From Trichodelitschia bisporula (lineage: Eukaryota > Ascomycota > Dothideomycetes > Phaeotrichales > Phaeotrichaceae), in assembly GCA_010356995.1 (NCBI GenBank), contig ML996687.1, positions 1,803-65,802 of the forward strand: 64,000 nucleotides of DNA, given 5' to 3'. Positions 11,819-22,621 of this stretch are shown piece after piece. The first letter of the stretch is position 1, and the number at the start of each line of letters is the position of its first letter. The notes under the pieces are model-generated. The model was given only the letters and a program-made list of their open reading frames with translations, ran no database searches and was not told where the DNA came from. A program made the position numbers and the translations under genes.

Positions 11819-12001
11819 CAGCCATCGACATGACTTCCCTGTTTGGCCTTCGGGCGACGATGGCTTGGCCTCCGGTGCCACAGCCATCGACGTGACTTCC
11901 TGTTTTAGCCTCTGGAAGACGATAGCTTGGCCTCCGGTGCCGCGGCCATTGATGCGACTTCTTCTTTTAGCCTCCGGACAACGACGATGGCTTGGCCAGG
12001 T
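11819..12001. repeat. 62-bp tandem repeat, three diverged copies
   Basis: Three consecutive copies of a unit beginning CAGCCATCGACATGACTTCC and ending GCTTGGCCTCCGGTGCC start near 11819, 11881 and 11943. They differ by point changes, and the third is slightly shorter. The array ends about 160 bp upstream of the ATG of the zinc-finger gene at 12161, so it lies in its promoter or 5' leader. Confidence 0.85.
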
Positions 12002-12160
12002 GGACGGCCTAAATATGACTCCCAGCTTCGAGAATATCTTCTCCTGTATACATCATCCAAAGCCAAACTGCACCATTTCCAAAAACTCCTCAAACTCCAT
12101 GCACCGTACATCATCTTCCACACCAATCTACCACTTCAAAAGCCTCCACACGCTCCCAAG

Positions 12161-12762
12161 ATGTCCTCCCTTGTCGTGATCCCCCGCTCAGAGCGCGCCG
12201 AGGAAGCCCCTAGGAGGTAAGTACTAAACATGCCTTCACACTGTGCATACTTTATAATGATGCAAACATTGCTAACATTCTCAGCGACCCCGCTACTCCA
12301 GCCCTCAATGCCGGGGATCAGGCCCCCGAAGGTAAGATTGAAAACATCAGAACATCTTTGTTCTAACTTTCGTACTATCAGTCGACAACTCCGATGCTGC
12401 TTCTGCTGCAGCTGTCACTGCTGAACCTCCGGCTCAAGCTCCTACCGCGGGTGGGACGACTGCTCCAGCTGCTAAGGAGGTCAAGAACAGGCGTCGGTGT
12501 CCGGCCAAGGGTTGTTCGTTTGTTGGCAAGACAATCCGCGAGCGAAAGCGACGCGTGAGCAACATCCACCGCCTCCGCTACTGGTGTCCGGTTCTGGGTT
12601 GCGTCTACCATGCGTTTCACACTCCGGTGAGCACCCTTCACGCGCCTTGACTCCGCCAAGCGCCACATCAAGAACAAGCACCGGAATGTCGAGAATCCGG
12701 GCGAACCAATCCCCGGGATGCATCCCAATGGTGTGAGCGATTCCGAAGAGTCCGATGAGTGA
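12161..12762 (+). CDS. Small C2H2-type zinc-finger protein
   Basis: Exon 1 (MSSLVVIPRSERAEEAPR) ends at GTAAGT; the intron has a GCTAAC branch point and a CTCAG acceptor. A short exon reads DPATPALNAGDQAPE and is followed by a second intron (GTAAGA..TATCAG). The third exon encodes an Ala/Pro-rich stretch, then CPAKGCSFVGKTIRERKRRV and CPVLGCVYHAFH, two Cys-x4-Cys halves of C2H2 fingers. The second finger is completed downstream by RLDSAKRHIKNKH, and the protein ends VSDSEESDE. The last join is odd: either a 34-nt intron (12627-12660) or a one-base shift, since the canonical FTRLDSAKRHIKNKH lies in a neighbouring frame. It is probably a nuclear DNA-binding protein; target unknown. Confidence 0.6.
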
Positions 12763-12795
12763 GGATGTGGTCTGGCTTGTGGAATATGTTTCTTA

Positions 12796-13750
12796 GGAGG
12801 GCTTTTCTAGGACTAGTCATGATCTCATGATCGCATGTAACTAGTTTTGAAGCTCTGGTCAATCACATCTCGTACAACGGCGCCTGTCACTGCTTTCGCA
12901 AGGGGATGGTACAGCACAGTACAAGCTAACACGCATAGTATATAATCGGAGGCCAACATATGTCCGAGATTAGGCTCAGGCTTCATGGCCATCGCCTATA
13001 TGGCCTACCATCATTCAAAATCAAAGATATAAGCATGCCATCATGCGGGGTGTGGGGTGGAGGCGGGCCGAGGGGGGAGGAGTTATAAGGCCGGTATAGG
13101 GAGGTTTCCACCTGGTGTGCCTGAGTGGAGGGAGAATGCGGAGCGTTGAAAGCAAAGCAAAAGGTTGGTTCGGTCGAATAGTTCTAGACTTTTGTTGTGG
13201 GCTTGGCTATTACAATGGCTTAATCATTTTTAATTAGATCTTCAGCTCCTACTCAAATCTCATTTCTTGCAAAGGCGTTAGCCTCTGATTAGCAACATAG
13301 TGGTACTCCGTACAGTACAGTACAAGTTAACCCGCATAGTATACAATCGGTGACCATCTTCACCGCCATCAACTGATATATGGCCCATCCATCATTCCAA
13401 ACCAAAGCTATATAATATGATCAGGTGGGGTGTGGGGTGGAGGGGGGAAAGTATAGACCGATCCGGGGGAATGTAAATGTAGAGGGCTTTACTAGGACTA
13501 GTCATGATCTCATGATCTAACGTAACTGGTTTTGAAGCTCTGACGTAACCACATCACATACAGAGGCGTTCATCACTGCTCAAGCAACACAATGGTAAAA
13601 CCCAGTGTAGACCACCGCGCTATTAACATTCTCTGAATCCAACACGCACATTCAACATTAAGTCCAGCCTCCGCGGCCATCATCTATCCATATCCCATCC
13701 ATCATGCAAAGCCTCAGCTATTGATACACATCCCATCATTACCATAACCC
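12796..13750. repeat. Diverged direct repeats downstream of the zinc-finger gene
   Basis: About 12800-13090 and 13485-13750 share GGACTAGTCATGATCTCATG, then GTTTTGAAGCTCTG and an ACATC..TACA..GGCG stretch. About 13300-13470 shares with the first the run ACAGTACAAG(C/T)TAAC, CGCATAGTATA, and the GGTGTGGGGTGGAGG block. The order of shared blocks suggests three tandem copies of a unit of roughly 300-500 bp, heavily diverged. No open frame of note is present. Confidence 0.7.
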
Positions 13751-13809
13751 ATAATGCATGCCCAAACCCAAAAATAAAACTCCTAAATGCAACCCTTTAT
13801 CCCCTCACA

Positions 13810-14943
13810 CTACAAAGCAACCAAAACCCAAGCCACGGCCACTGCCCCCGCCGTCAACGCCGCAACCATTCCGCCCGCAATCCGCACTTGGTTCCCGGCA
13901 CTCCGCGCCGTCGGCGCAGGCGCGATGCTGAATGTCGTGCCGGAGGGAGAAGTGGCAGTGCTGAATGAGAGCCGTGCGCTGGAGCTCGAGCTCGAGTGCG
14001 TGCTGCTCCCGCTGGAAGTGGGGCTGGGCGTGCTGCTTGCGGGGCTGCTGGTGCCACTGCCGGTGGTGCTCTCGGCGCCGCTAGTGGCGGTACCTGCGGA
14101 TGTCGCGCCTGCGCCTGCGATCGCGGTCCCGGTCCCGGAGGCGGACGGCGCGGATTCTGTCCCCGAGGCGGCTGGTGCGGATCCACCCGCGCCCGTTGTG
14201 CCGGACGCCTTCGGGCCTGGGGCTGCGGTGCCGGATGCGGTGGCGGAGGCTGAGCCCGCGCCGACGGCAGACTCTGAAGCACCAGGCGCAGGTGCCGGCG
14301 CAACTGATCCGCTCGGCGCGGCAGGAGCGGGAGCAGCTGATCTACTCGGCGCGGCCGGGGCGGGTGAGCCGGCGGATTCAGATCCTGCGGGAACGGCAGC
14401 GGGTACCACAACCGCGCTGCCGGTGGCCGAGTCGGTCAGAGTGACGGATTGCGTGCCTGCAACCACGATGGTAACGCCATTGGAGGCGATGATGGTTGAT
14501 CCAGCTGGGGTCGGAGCGGGAGCAGCGGATGCGGTGAGCGAGTTGACAATGGCGGATAAGTCGGGGAGAGGGGTAAAGCCGGGGACCACAGCTGGGATCA
14601 CTGGCGGAGGAAGCGCGCTGGATGATGCCGTGGTCAGGTCTGGCGCGGGGGCTTCGTTTGTGGGTGCGGGGGCGGGGGCGAGGCTGAGGGTGGGGGGCAC
14701 AGAGTCGGAGGGTGCGGAGCCGGGAGGCGCGGGTCCAGAGGTTGCGGGGAGAGTGAGGGTGAATGTTAGGGCGAGGGTTGAGGGGGGTTGGTTTGGTGTT
14801 GGCCAGGGGGGGAGGGTGAGGGTTGTTGTGCAGCCGTCGAAGACAAGGGGGAGGAGTTGACCCGTCACATGTACGTGGATGTCGGAGTGACTGAAGGTTG
14901 CGGAGGCGAGGGCGGGGAGGGCGGCGATGAGGGTGGAACGCAT
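13810..14943 (-). CDS. Secreted Ser/Ala/Pro-rich surface protein, probable GPI anchor
   Basis: I place the start at 14943 (MRSTLIAALPALASA), which gives a clear signal peptide; the open frame extends 72 codons further upstream without one. The mature protein of about 360 residues has a short N-terminal domain (HSDIHVHVTGQLLPLVFDGC). The rest is long low-complexity Ala/Pro/Ser/Thr/Gly sequence suited to O-glycosylation, then a Ser-rich stalk (HSSSSSSARLS). The C-terminus has a small-residue site and a final hydrophobic helix (MVAALTAGAVAVAWVLVAL), the pattern of a GPI-attachment signal. The likely location is cell wall or plasma-membrane surface. No catalytic motif is seen. The complementary strand is also open for 357 codons, a by-product of the GC-rich repeats. 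Confidence 0.75.
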   Translation of the reverse strand: MRSTLIAALPALASATFSHSDIHVHVTGQLLPLVFDGCTTTLTLPPWPTPNQPPSTLALTFTLTLPATSGPAPPGSAPSDSVPPTLSLAPAPAPTNEAPAPDLTTASSSALPPPVIPAVVPGFTPLPDLSAIVNSLTASAAPAPTPAGSTIIASNGVTIVVAGTQSVTLTDSATGSAVVVPAAVPAGSESAGSPAPAAPSRSAAPAPAAPSGSVAPAPAPGASESAVGAGSASATASGTAAPGPKASGTTGAGGSAPAASGTESAPSASGTGTAIAGAGATSAGTATSGAESTTGSGTSSPASSTPSPTSSGSSTHSSSSSSARLSFSTATSPSGTTFSIAPAPTARSAGNQVRIAGGMVAALTAGAVAVAWVLVAL

Positions 14944-15159
14944 TTTGAAGATGGAATGCGAGAGGATGTGAGGTTGATTGGTGAGAGTGAGGACTGATGG
15001 ATTGGAATGTTGAGAGGAGAGCAGTTCTTGGGCCTGGTTATAGTATGCTCTATTGTGGGTGGCTGCGAGGTGAAAATCGCGAGGCTGTGAGGGAGGCTGG
15101 GCGCACGGACCGGACCCGTCGATAATTGGACCACGAACACTTCCAAGTTTGCTCTTCAA

Positions 15160-17765
15160 GACTTGAGTGGAAGCTTTCTTGGTACCTGCGTAATCGCCTT
15201 CGCCGACCAGACCTTTGTACTCTGTCGCAACAATTCAATTGTTGCTTGTGGAACGAAGTTCGCGATATGGTTCGCGGGTAAGGGCGTGGAGATGCCAAGA
15301 CAGGGGATAAAAGCGTTGTGGCGGGGCGGGACACCAGCCACCCGTCAAAGTTGCGGCGATCATCACCCCGCCTTGCTCTGCAGCTCAGCAGCATTTAAAA
15401 GGCGGGCAGTCCACTGTCGTCATTAACGATGTCCCGGCTTGTCTCGCAAAATCGATAAGACAAGGTTTCGGTCGGGCCGAGTGTTTGTTGCGGCTTGGGG
15501 GCCACCCGAAAAAGTCATGGCCGATCTGCCCTGGCATTTCCGAGGACGGAGTGGCCACGACATTTTCGAGTGGACCTTGAGCAGTCCGATTGCCGGTCCG
15601 CTTGATGTACGCATGCCGTGGGGATTGTCGCTAAGCTTGCCATCTGCGAAACCGTGTAAACCGGAGGCAGGCGCTGGCTTGTGTGTACCAACAGGCACGG
15701 AGCTCTGCAGAGTCAGTCCGTCGGTGGAGTTCGGCGACGCAGTTGGCTCCCAAATACCGTGAAGTGCGACTGGCGAAGCCACACTCAGTTCGCGACTTTG
15801 TCTACCATGACGCTAGCGGTTCAAAGCGTCGCGTCTCCCACAGATGCCATCCGAACAAAGCTGTCGCGCATTCTCGATTAGTGATATCGGATGGCAACAT
15901 GGCGTCCGGTCGGCCGTCAACAACATTCGTAGCCGCACAAAAGGCCGAAGCACTACTCCGTAAGGGGCCCCGAAAAATTTGTAGCCGCCCTTCCTACGGA
16001 TGTAAGCAGTTTTGTGGACGGAATCAGCGACAACCTTTACGGGCGGACTCTGGACTCTGAATCGGAGGCCGCGCAAGTTCGGCACCGCGTCCCAGCCACC
16101 TCAATACTGTACCCGTGGGGCCGCCTCCGAGCTAGTCCGGGGCAGGGCCATCGAGTGAAGCGACGGATTTTGTAATCAGCCGCTAGGTCCTGTAGGATGA
16201 GTTGATGATGAATTAAACTCATAAGGTCGCGACAATCAAGCATCGTCGGGTAGGGCCCTTGTGCCACAAAGTATAAGGGAAGGACCGCCCCGGCCCTTGT
16301 CGCGGGTACAAGCGTGACCAAGTCGAGATAGAGTTGGACCCGTGGGCCCACTTCCCCCGCGATCGTACCCCGCAAGCGGCGACCAAGACCTACAGAGTAC
16401 CGTAGTATCAATTCAACTTCACCTCTTCGCAGTATCGTCGTCGCCAAACTTCGCATGGTGCTACCGCATGCGCTAAGAACACGCCCCCGAGCAGCACGCC
16501 GTGGGCCTTCCCAGTCACCTGGCGGCTGGATCCCAGTGGTGCTTCTGGATCGCAGGTCCTCGGGCGACCTGCATCACCCAGCCTGCATCACCGAGAAGGA
16601 TTTTCTTCAGCGCCATGGTGTGGGGGGACAAGAGAGCCCATTCACCCTCTGCACAAACCACTTGCGAGAAAAACGTGGTATGTTGCACAGCGAGCGTTTA
16701 CGTACGACCATGTTGCCTTCCCATCGTCTTGACTTCCAGAGCTCGAGCTCGCGACAACCACCCCGCTTCATCGTCTGAGAAGTCGAACTTCAGGCCTCTC
16801 TTCGTGCCGCCTTTGCCCTCCTGCTATTGGTGCGGAACCTCGTCCACATCTCCGCGGCCTTGGTTTGCACTGCATTAGTAAAGAGATGAATTAATGCATG
16901 CATCGCTTGGTGCAGGACCTCGCTTGCAGTTGCAGAAGACCCGCTTCTCGACGCAGCCTCGCTCACCTATCGTCCGTTTCCACCATAGTTCGTCCGCCAC
17001 CTTCACAGAAACTTCGGATCATTGTCGTTAGATTCGTGTCGAAGCGAGGTTCGAAGCGAACTGTCAAAGCGATCTCACTCAGCACTTATTCCCCCGCTTA
17101 AACCCATCAGTTTTGCCCAACGCTTAGGTACCGGTAACCGAGCCGGCGAGCGCTCATCTCCCGTCGCGTGGGGTCTGGTCGCATGTGGCGTCCAAGTACC
17201 GCTCTCCGGATTATTTCCATTGGCCGCATCAGCCGAGCGGGCGTCCCAAGCATGCGCCCGCCGACACGGGTCCCCAGGAAGCTTGAGCGAGTCAAACCCC
17301 AGCGCCGCGCATTTCTCTGCACCGCGCGCACGGGACGCTCGAGCCGCTCTGCCGCTGTGGGTGAGGGGGGTTGGCCCAACACCGGCCTCCGCGCTGCGCA
17401 ACACGCGCTGCATCCTCCGGTCTTCGCTAACTGTCGAACGCAACCGGCCTCGTGCTACGATACCTCGTGCGTCCGCTCTCCGCCTCCGACTCGTTGTGCT
17501 TGCCGCGCGCACGCCCCGCGACCACCTTCCAGACCCGCTGCGCCGGGCTGATTAGCGGCCGAACCGCGTGGGTTGTCGAGACGGCCACCCCCCCTACCTA
17601 GCTTATCACGGCGACCGGCTGCGGATAGTAAAGCGGGAGCGCGCCTGGGGGGCAAAAAGCAACCTCCCCGCTGGCGTTGAGCTTATATGCGCTCGCCCCG
17701 GCCTCGCAGTCGCCTTCGCCTAGACCTCACTCAGTTGACACTTGCTGCCACTGTATACCGACAAC
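15160..17765. other. 2.6 kb without recognisable gene
   Basis: Open frames of up to 177 codons occur on both strands, but none has conserved motifs, splice logic or consistent codon use. I see no RNA gene or transposon. The last few hundred bases are the upstream region of the permease at 17766. Confidence 0.5.
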
Positions 17766-19515
17766 ATGGCCGCCGCTGAGCAGACAGAGTCCAAGGAGAT
17801 GTACCACGAGATGGTGAAGGAGACGGGGGAGCATGTCTTGAAGAGCTCAGACTCGGAGGAGATGTACCGCATGGGCAAGGACCCGCAGTTCCGCCGCTTA
17901 TTCCGCCAGTCCACGATGATCATGTTCACGTCCATTGTGCAGCAGACGTGGGAGGCGGTACTCATGTGGGTTGCCTGCGATGGAGCGATTGCGATGGACT
18001 AACGTGGTGCAGTGCCAACGGTACCGGGCTTTTGAACGGCGGGCTCGCCGGCCTGGTTTGGAGCTACGTATGGACCTTCGCCGGTTTCATGCTCATTTGC
18101 TTGTCGCTGGGTGAGATGGCCAGTATGGCGCCTACCAACGGTGGACAATATCACTGGGTGTCTGAATTTGCGCCGCGGAAGTACCAGCGCTTTCTCAGTT
18201 ACATGTCCGGTAGGTCCTCTGTTCCGTCAACGCATTGACCAAGCTGACGAAGATAGGCTGGATGTCCGTCCTCTCCTGGCAGGCTGGTCTTGCCGGCGGC
18301 TCTTTCCTGGTCGGCACCATCATCCAGGGCACGATCGCAAACTACAATCATAACTACACCCCTAAGGCATACCAGGGCACGCTCTTCTCCATCGCCATCA
18401 CGACGCTAGGATGCTCGATCAACATTTTCCTCGCGAAGTATCTCCCCCGCATCCAGAAGCTCATCGTCGTGCCCCACGCCGTGGGCTGGATCGTCATCGT
18501 CGTCTTTCTTTGGGTGTTGGCGCCGCACGCGTCAGCCAAAGAGGTGTTCACGAACTTTACGAGCGAAGGCTGGCAGCCCATTGGCCTGAGTATGATGGTC
18601 GGCCAGGTCACCAGCGTATGGTTCCTCATCGGTGAGTATCTCACGTCCCACATTTGCGTCCACGCTAACCACGACCGTAGGTTCCGATTCCTCTGCCCAT
18701 CTGTCCGAGGAGGTCAAGGACGCAGGCAAAAGTGTGCCGAGCGCCATGATGTGGACCCTCATGATCAACGGCCTCATCGGCTTCATCGTGCTCGTGACCT
18801 TTTGCTTCGCGCTACCGGACGTCACCCCCGTCTTCGATCCGGAGCAGAACCCGTCGGGCTTCGCCTTCCTCTACGTCTTCCAGAACGCGTCGTACAAGGG
18901 CGCTATCCCGCTCATTGCGCTCTTGCTGTTGAACTTCACGTCCGGCGCCACTGATTTCGCCGCCTCGACCAGTCGGCAGCTGTTTGCGTTTGCGCGTGAT
19001 GGCGGTACGCCGTTTGGGCCCTGGCTCGCGCAAGTACGTCCCGAGTGTTTCTTCTCGTGACCACGCTAACTCTGACCCCCTAGGTCCAAGACGAAGTCGC
19101 GCCCCGCAACGCCATCATGGTGACCTGGCTCATCTCCGTGCTCCTCTCGCTCATCAACCTCGGCAGCACCATCGCCTTCAACGCCATCATCTCGCTGCAG
19201 CTGCTCGCGCTCATGTCCTCCTACTGCCTGTCCATCGGCTGCCTGGTTTACCAGCGTCTGATCGGCGGACACAACCTGCCGCCTGCGCGGTGGTCGCTCG
19301 GGCGCCTCAGCCTGCCCATCAACCTTGCCGCCTTCCTCTACTCCGCCTTCATCTTGTTCTGGGTTGCATGGCCGCAGCAGCGCGAGGTCACGGCCGAGAC
19401 GTTTAATTGGAGCTCGGTTATGTTCGTCGCGGTGTTTGTGTGGTCCCTGACCTACTACTACATGTTTGGGCGCAAGTCGTATGCCGGTCCTGTGGTGCTG
19501 GTGCGGGGTCGGTAA
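17766..19515 (+). CDS. APC-superfamily amino-acid/GABA/choline-type permease
   Basis: Five exons, about 520 residues, 12 probable membrane helices. The start is MAAAEQTESKEMYHEMVKE. Introns near 17967-18010, 18211-18255, 18631-18680 and 19034-19083 have GT..AG ends and restore family motifs: QTWEAVLIANGTGLLNGGLA, LGEMASMAPTNGGQYHWVSE (the signature EMASxxPTxGGQYHWV), SDSSAHLSEEVKDAGKSVP and STIAFNAIISLQLLALMSSY. This is the GABA/choline/amino-acid transporter group of filamentous fungi, acting at the plasma membrane by proton symport. It is related to, but clearly diverged from, the permease at 4947. It lies tail to tail with the siderophore transporter, 150 bp apart, so it probably marks the outer edge of the siderophore cluster. 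Confidence 0.88.
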
Positions 19516-19665
19516 GAATGTACATAGTCATGATTTGGAAGATCCGCGGAGATCGGCTGGCAGCAACGAAGTCAACGACTTTTGGCGCGCGCATTAGGTT
19601 GAATACGACTAATTATGCAACATACATCCCGCAACCCGTGATCTAAGTTTCATGTCCACTCGAGA

Positions 19666-21538
19666 TTAAAACACAAGCCCCTTGACCTGCTTCACGTCCT
19701 TGACGTTCACGTTCTTGATCATCAGCACCCAGATCAGCGACAGCGCCATCACCGCCGTCCCCGCAATGCACATGTTGCGCTGCGCCAGCCCATATGCCTT
19801 GATGATCGCATCGCGCACCGGATCCCCCTCCTCGTAGCTCAGCTGCACATCCAGACTATCATAAATCTCCGTCAAATTGGCCAGGGCTTCGGCGGGGAGG
19901 TATTTTGCCAGCGCATCGGGCATGGTATGCGTCCACACGGCACCAGAAATCGTATTCCCGATAGCGCCCCCAATGTACCCAAACAGGCCCAGCAGGGCCA
20001 GGACGGCGGCAAGGTCGGCGTGCTTGGCGACGCTCATGATGGACACCTGCTGCGTGAGGATAATGGTGCCGCCGCTGAAGGCAATGAAGATCTGGCACAT
20101 GATGACGTAGCCGATGTTGGTTCCTGGCTGGCGGAAATGGATCATGAGGCCTATGCCGAGAATATCGAGGGGAACCGCGAGCATGAGAAGCCATTTGAAG
20201 TGGTTTGTGCGGCGGATCAGGTACCCGACGACAAAACACCACACCCCGGAAATCACGTCGAAGACGCCGGAAACGTAGCCTGCTTGCGCGAGGGTGAGCC
20301 CGTGGACAACCTGCAGGTAGGACGCGTAGTAGCTGTTCCAGCAGTAGTATCCAACTTGGAAGGAGGCGCAGAGGAGGCACGTCCCCATTATGGTGCGGGA
20401 GGCGAGGAGCTCGAAGCGCACGAAGGGGTGCGGGGAGATGAAGCGCTCGATGAGGGCGAAGAGGATGAGGCACACAAAGCCGATGACGAGCATGGCGATG
20501 ATGTGTGCGGAGCGCCATTTTGAGGCGGCGGATTCGGCGATGGAGAAGGGGAGGAGGAAGAGCACGAAGCCGGCGGCGAAGAAGAAGACGCCGAGGGCTA
20601 GGAGGTGTTAGGGGCGTTTCTTAGGGGAAAGAGGGGGGACGAACCGTCGAACTCGATCAGATAGTGCCAGATGCTCTGCAGAGTGGTGCGTCCACTAGGT
20701 GTACGACCCAGCAGGCCGTTCTTCTTCGCCTTGCGCGTGTTCCACCACAGAATCGTGAACAGCGGGACGGCGACCAGGGGCAAGATGATGGAGAACGTGC
20801 CGTACGCCCAGCGCCAGCTGATCTTCTCATAGTAGCTCTCCGCAACCTTGGGGCCGGCAAAGGCAGTAATGATATACGGCGAGGCGGTGAATGCAAACGC
20901 GAGACCCCGATTACGCAGGCTTGAAACATCGGCCGTGACGACGTCGCAGGAGTAAATCATGCCGTCCATGCCGACCCAGTAGAACACCTGTGCGGCGGCG
21001 AAGGTCTCAACATTTTTGCACGCAGCCATGAGGACGATGCCCATCACCGTTAGGCTGGTCATGACGACGAAGCCCTGGGGCCGGCCCCAGAGGTCGAGCA
21101 TTTTTGCGACGGCGAGGCGCAGGGCGCCGGCCATGACGTTGGAGAGGATGAAGACGACAGGGATGAGGGAGTGGGCTTCGAAGTCGCTGATGGCGAAGCC
21201 GATGAGGTTGAGGGTTATGGATTGTTGGAAGGCGTTGATGAAGTAGATGAACCAGATGCTGGGAGTATTAACACTTGAGTCTATGAGGATAAAGGGATGG
21301 CATACGCGACGAAAAGACTGATGAGCCATGGCTTCGTCCATGCCAGTGTCAAGGCCTCGGCCTTCTTCACGCCGTGCTGTGCCTCTTCGTCTGGCTTCTC
21401 GTCGGCGGAGGTATTAGACGCAGCGACAGCTTCAGTCACAGATCGCTTCTCATCGATCTCCTCGCCAGGCACAGTAGCATCCTGCACTTCTCCCGCAGGG
21501 GACTTCCCCTTGAGGCCGATGAATCTTCGAAACGACAT
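19666..21538 (-). CDS. Siderophore-iron transporter, MFS SIT family
   Basis: Three exons, about 593 residues, 14 probable membrane helices. The start MSFRRFIGLKG is followed by an acidic cytosolic N-terminus. Introns near 21257-21303 and 20600-20645 restore LFVAIWFIYFINAFQQSIT and EFDALGVFFFAAGF. Family marks are WFIYFINAFQQS, GRPQGF, YYCWNSYYASYLQVVHGLT, GYVIMCQIFIAFSGGTIILT and the acidic loop before the last helix. It resembles MirB/Sit1-type transporters that take up ferri-siderophores by proton symport at the plasma membrane. It diverges from the ABC transporter gene. An ATCAGATAA site lies 46 bp upstream of its ATG, suggesting control by an iron-responsive GATA factor. Confidence 0.87.
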
Positions 21539-21583
21539 AACGACACCCAGGGTTGCACGCAAGAAACCTAGAACTGGGGAAAG

Positions 21584-21592
21584 ATCAGATAA
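21584..21592 (+). promoter_or_regulatory. Iron-GATA-factor-like site (ATCAGATAA), SIT transporter promoter
   Basis: The sequence ATCAGATAA matches the ATCWGATAA consensus known for fungal SreA/Sre/Urbs1-type iron repressors. It lies 46 bp upstream of the transporter ATG. Function is inferred from sequence and position. Confidence 0.6.
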
Positions 21593-22089
21593 GGCGCAGG
21601 CCCACTGAGCTGATGCGGTGTATTTGAGCGGCAGCCGCTGCGGCTACGGGTAATCCTCACGTCGTGCTCCCGCCGTCCGGTCTCGGCCAGCAGCAATGCA
21701 TCCTACTAGGCGTCGGCCAGGCAGCGCATGCCATGGCCGCCTCGTTGCTCGGCAGCAAACCGTCCAGCATGGTAGCCCAAGGACAGTTCGCAACGGCACT
21801 GGTAGACCAAGGCCAAAGGCGGCGAGACGAAATATACAGCAGGTTACGGGCCCCGTCTTTTGGGGGGTTGTACTGCTCGAATGCTGGGATCCGGGAGCTA
21901 GCGGGAGAGAACGACGTGGCTGCTTGCCGAGCGGATGAGAAGGATGGGCCCGCTGTGGTGGGTCTACAGGCGTTTGGCGAGGCGACGATGTGCTGCACGG
22001 CGAGGCTAGACAAGGCTAGAGAGTGGTGGTTGGTTGGAGCTGGGGTTGGACAGCATCTCCACTTCGGCTAGCGTGATGCAGGAGTGAAA

Positions 22090-22127
22090 AATCTAATCAA
22101 TCAGTTTATCAGACCATCTTATCAATC
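22090..22127 (-). promoter_or_regulatory. GATA-site group upstream of the ABC transporter
   Basis: The minus strand has GTCTGATAA (22106-22114; one mismatch to ATCWGATAA) and GATTGATAA (22119-22127), plus an ATTAGATT element. The 13-mer CATCTTATCAATC on the plus strand here recurs upstream of the acyl-CoA ligase gene at 41021. Confidence 0.45.
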
Positions 22128-22621
22128 AGGGCTTGATCATCACATGCACCCCCCCTGCAGTCCGGCTTCATCCTTTCAACCACCACGCCATTTCTCACCA
22201 AGTTAACAACATCCTCGTCATCTTCGCTTCTCCCGGTCTCTTCTCGCATTGACTAAGGTCATGTTTCCGAGCCCTGCGAACTAGTACGACAGACGCCATC
22301 TTGCTCACCGTATTCCGTTCCGTTACGATGCCCAAGGGTCCCGCACTTCACCCCAGTGACTCAACTCCACCTCTCCGGGGGACTCTCTAGGGTAGATCCC
22401 CGGCATCAGACTAATTCCACAGTGATGGCCACGATGGATCCACTCCGGGATGGGCCCGCGATTGCGCAGTCGGTTACGCGTGGCAATGTCGTCGGCGATG
22501 GAAGGCCGGGGGATGGGGGATTGAGCTACAGACCGTAGAGATCAATTGACATAGCGCTCGCTGTGGTCCTTGTTTGCTCTGTGTTTGTGTTGTATACTTG
22601 CAGAGGCTCATCGACGCCATC

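Noticed and set aside
13787-14860. 357-codon Ala/Val/Gly-rich open frame on the plus strand
   Set aside because: It is antisense to the signal-peptide and GPI-signal-bearing minus-strand gene. Its composition is what GC-rich repeats produce on the other strand, and it has no motifs or signal of its own.
15439-16456. Several 100-140 codon frames that might be a small gene
   Set aside because: No splice logic, homology or consistent codon use; both strands equally open.
19927-20523. Plus-strand frame of 198 codons opposite the SIT transporter
   Set aside because: Shadow of strongly conserved transporter helices on the minus strand; polar, low-information composition.
21664-22071. 135-codon plus-strand frame between the two transporter genes
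   Set aside because: No motif and an equally open minus-strand frame; it lies in the divergent promoter interval with GATA sites, so non-coding is more likely.
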